Below, in pieces: positions 41,815 to 43,354 of a stretch of DNA of 43,354 nt. Source of the DNA: Firmicutes bacterium HGW-Firmicutes-3 (GTDB lineage: Bacteria; Bacillota; Clostridia; Lachnospirales; Vallitaleaceae); contig PGZS01000007.1 of NCBI GenBank assembly GCA_002841435.1, forward strand, positions 1 through 43,354. Reading direction: 5' to 3'. The notes beneath the pieces are model-generated. The model searched no databases and was not told where the DNA came from. It saw nothing but the letters and a program-made list of their open reading frames with translations. The translations under genes were made by a program, and so were the position numbers. The first letter of the stretch is position 1. Each line of letters opens with the position of its first letter.

Positions 41815-43281
41815 TTAGTATTCCGATGGTGCTGCTGAGAATGGGAAAAGTTGTTTTTTGGCCTCCTTAGCCGACACCATGCTTTTGCTATACCTATGGT
41901 TATATTCAAAAAACCATTGATCTTCTTCATTAAGTATAATGTCTAGAATTCGCCCCTCATAGGCTTGCATCGTTACATCCTTTTCCATCGTTTCCCAATG
42001 CGTATTCATATATTCAATTAAATCCGGCATACCATCCTCCGACAATGTTGTTAAGTAGTACAAATCCAGATTACCGGTCCATTCATATTGTCTTAGGTTA
42101 TTACGAACAATCATAGCATCGATATTCACAAAGCTGATAACCAGATAATAAACAAGTCCGACCATGATACCCCATTCAATTACCTTATACTGCGATTTCC
42201 AGATTCCTAGAGCTATTAAGCTCATGAAAATAGCCATAAAGAGAAGAATCAGGTACACATATAGCCTAAGCCTTGTATAACCGTACATCGATTCATAAAG
42301 GTACATCTTGTAAAAAGAAGAAGCCATCATAATATAAGTACAAAAAACAGTTATAGTAAGACCAATCCTAATTGCCAAATTGCTTTTTACGAATTTCTTC
42401 ACAAATAAAACGCCAAGCGTGTTCAATATGCTTAGTACTAAAAGTTCAAAAAAACCTTCTCTCGCATAACTGGCATAATCGTAGTTTTTAAGTAATTCTG
42501 TAGATTGGGCCAGAAAAAGAAATCGAATCTGAACATAGGCAAAGATCAAATAAAGTAGATTTAAAAGTAATAAAACAGTACCACCAACCAAAATCGGAAT
42601 AACTTCGTGGTTCACTACAGGTGCTGCTGCGACCTCTGTTTTTTCCATTTTAATTTGGTTTAATCTAATCAAATAGATGCTTAACCCGTAAAAGAAACAA
42701 GCAATAATTACAAAGACAACAACCCTTTCAATCGTATCCCAAATGGCATCGGTTTCCAGAATCTCAAAACTTTGTTGCATTAACTCTCCAAAAGCTGCAT
42801 CGGCACTGGTCATTAAGGCAGATGCAACCAACAATATAGGTAGTGCAATAATTAAGCCAATACCAATTTGCTTAAAAATACCTGCATGATTATTATAAGC
42901 TTTTGAACCGTGATTAAAATACTTAAAGAAGTTAGATAAAGCACCTATATAGTGGTTAATACTTTCAACTAAATAAGTCGGCCATTTAAAGGTTAGATGA
43001 CTATAGCTTAAAGTCATGAGCAAACCGATTAATAAAAATGCCGATAACACTCTGATAACATCTACCGTTGTAACAGCAAAATTAAGGCTGAGTATGATTA
43101 CATACCCACTAAGGTAGAAAAAATCTTTTCCTATTGGCAGCTTGGCTTCTTTTTTGAAATGCCATATAGCAGCGACCGTCAACACCGTAGTCATAAAAAC
43201 AGAAATGCCTAAATCCTGATCCACAAAAAACAGCGTTGACATTAAAGCAATAGCAGTTGCATATATCCATGATTTTGACAT
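41815..43281 (-). CDS. DUF4173 family polytopic membrane protein
   Basis: A 488-residue membrane protein with about 11-12 hydrophobic segments over residues 5-400, then a soluble C-terminal part of ~90 residues. The last membrane block and the sequence RQYEWTGNLDLYYLTTLSEDGMPDL near the C-terminus are characteristic of the DUF4153/DUF4173 group, in which a short charged segment follows the final helix. No function is established. The ATG at 43281 has GGAGG 9 bases upstream; the track's ATG seven codons earlier lies inside the preceding gene. It follows an XRE-type regulator by one base. Confidence 0.85.
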   Translation of the reverse strand: MSKSWIYATAIALMSTLFFVDQDLGISVFMTTVLTVAAIWHFKKEAKLPIGKDFFYLSGYVIILSLNFAVTTVDVIRVLSAFLLIGLLMTLSYSHLTFKWPTYLVESINHYIGALSNFFKYFNHGSKAYNNHAGIFKQIGIGLIIALPILLVASALMTSADAAFGELMQQSFEILETDAIWDTIERVVVFVIIACFFYGLSIYLIRLNQIKMEKTEVAAAPVVNHEVIPILVGGTVLLLLNLLYLIFAYVQIRFLFLAQSTELLKNYDYASYAREGFFELLVLSILNTLGVLFVKKFVKSNLAIRIGLTITVFCTYIMMASSFYKMYLYESMYGYTRLRLYVYLILLFMAIFMSLIALGIWKSQYKVIEWGIMVGLVYYLVISFVNIDAMIVRNNLRQYEWTGNLDLYYLTTLSEDGMPDLIEYMNTHWETMEKDVTMQAYEGRILDIILNEEDQWFFEYNHRYSKSMVSAKEAKKQLFPFSAAPSEY

Positions 43282-43282
43282 A

Positions 43283-43354
43283 TTATAATTCCTCCTCATC
43301 ATAAACCAACAAGTCTCCCGGTTGGCAGTTTAACACTTCACATATTTTTTCCAA
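43283..43354 (-). CDS. XRE-type regulator, C-terminal fragment at the window edge
   Basis: The last 23 residues of a gene that continues beyond the window: LEKICEVLNCQPGDLLVYDE and a stop. This is the typical end of a small Cro/C1-type (YozG-like) helix-turn-helix protein. It overlaps the ribosome site of the DUF4173 gene and is just one base before that gene's start, so the regulator and the membrane protein form one unit, a common arrangement in Firmicutes. The rest of the protein is not visible. Confidence 0.7.
   Translation of the reverse strand: MEKICEVLNCQPGDLLVYDEEEL

Noticed and set aside
1-43354. tRNA, rRNA, CRISPR arrays, T-box or c-di-GMP riboswitches
   Set aside because: I looked for their typical sequence words and repeats by eye and saw none; a covariance-model search would be decisive.

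Overview
The window is a low-GC chromosomal segment from a Firmicute of the class Clostridia. Genes are tightly packed, with AGGAGG-type ribosome sites and TTGACA/TATAAT-type promoters. Marker genes (hprK, an HrcA/CIRCE-controlled Hsp20, a two-subunit Fe-S serine dehydratase, a DUF3785-like protein, an SLH-NlpC/P60 wall hydrolase) fit Clostridia, perhaps Lachnospirales; the family is inference. I see no rRNA, tRNA, CRISPR array, prophage or intact transposon. Most of the window is ordinary core genome with a few decayed or odd loci.

Layout. 0-2.5 kb: DUF1189 membrane protein, DMT transporter, and a small membrane/coiled-coil protein broken by a -1 shift at an A7 run. 2.5-6.6 kb: uvrC-hprK-glucokinase operon (minus). 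6.7-8.8 kb: AIM24-family protein, a stub of an aldose-epimerase-like gene, a small glycine-rich membrane protein, and Hsp20 behind a CIRCE operator. 8.8-10.5 kb: sdaAB-sdaAA with its own terminator. 10.5-15.1 kb: heterodimeric ABC exporter followed by truA. 15.1-17.5 kb: a LacZ-like GH2 protein that lacks its N-terminal domain and its catalytic residues. 17.6-23.3 kb: a long minus-strand unit running from a sigma-A promoter at 23.3 kb to a terminator at 17.65 kb: stand-alone receiver, thioredoxin reductase, a protein with a degenerate GGDEF-like domain, TPR-GGDEF diguanylate cyclase, PilZ protein, LacI-type regulator and an unannotated 50-residue basic protein. 23.4-29 kb: folC, a TPR protein, DUF624 and a REC-PAS-GGDEF-EAL protein. 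29-35.4 kb: citrate synthase, membrane phosphoesterase, recQ, HAD phosphatase, DMT transporter. 35.5-37.5 kb: secreted SLH-SH3-NlpC/P60 protein and a SHOCT membrane protein. 37.6-38.8 kb: an ArsR-type gene broken by a 7-bp tandem duplication, a Cys/Met-rich winged-helix protein, and a gene-poor stretch with a 33-bp perfect hairpin. 38.8-43.35 kb: two small conserved/hypothetical proteins, a threonine-aldolase-like enzyme, a 125-bp imperfect palindrome, a 62-residue protein coupled to an acyl-carrier-like protein without its serine, a DUF4173 membrane protein and the end of an XRE-type regulator.

How it fits together. hprK and glucokinase point to PTS/CcpA-type carbon control. Three GGDEF-related proteins plus PilZ show active c-di-GMP signalling, with thioredoxin reductase apparently co-transcribed. 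The strongest leads are the ArsR locus with its duplication and metal-binding-like neighbour, the serine-less carrier protein pair, the catalytically dead GH2 protein, the receiver-TrxB-GGDEF-PilZ unit, and the long palindromes at 38.6 and 40.9 kb. I did not see one unmistakable new system. Several gene starts differ from the ORF track because a better ribosome site favours an internal start.
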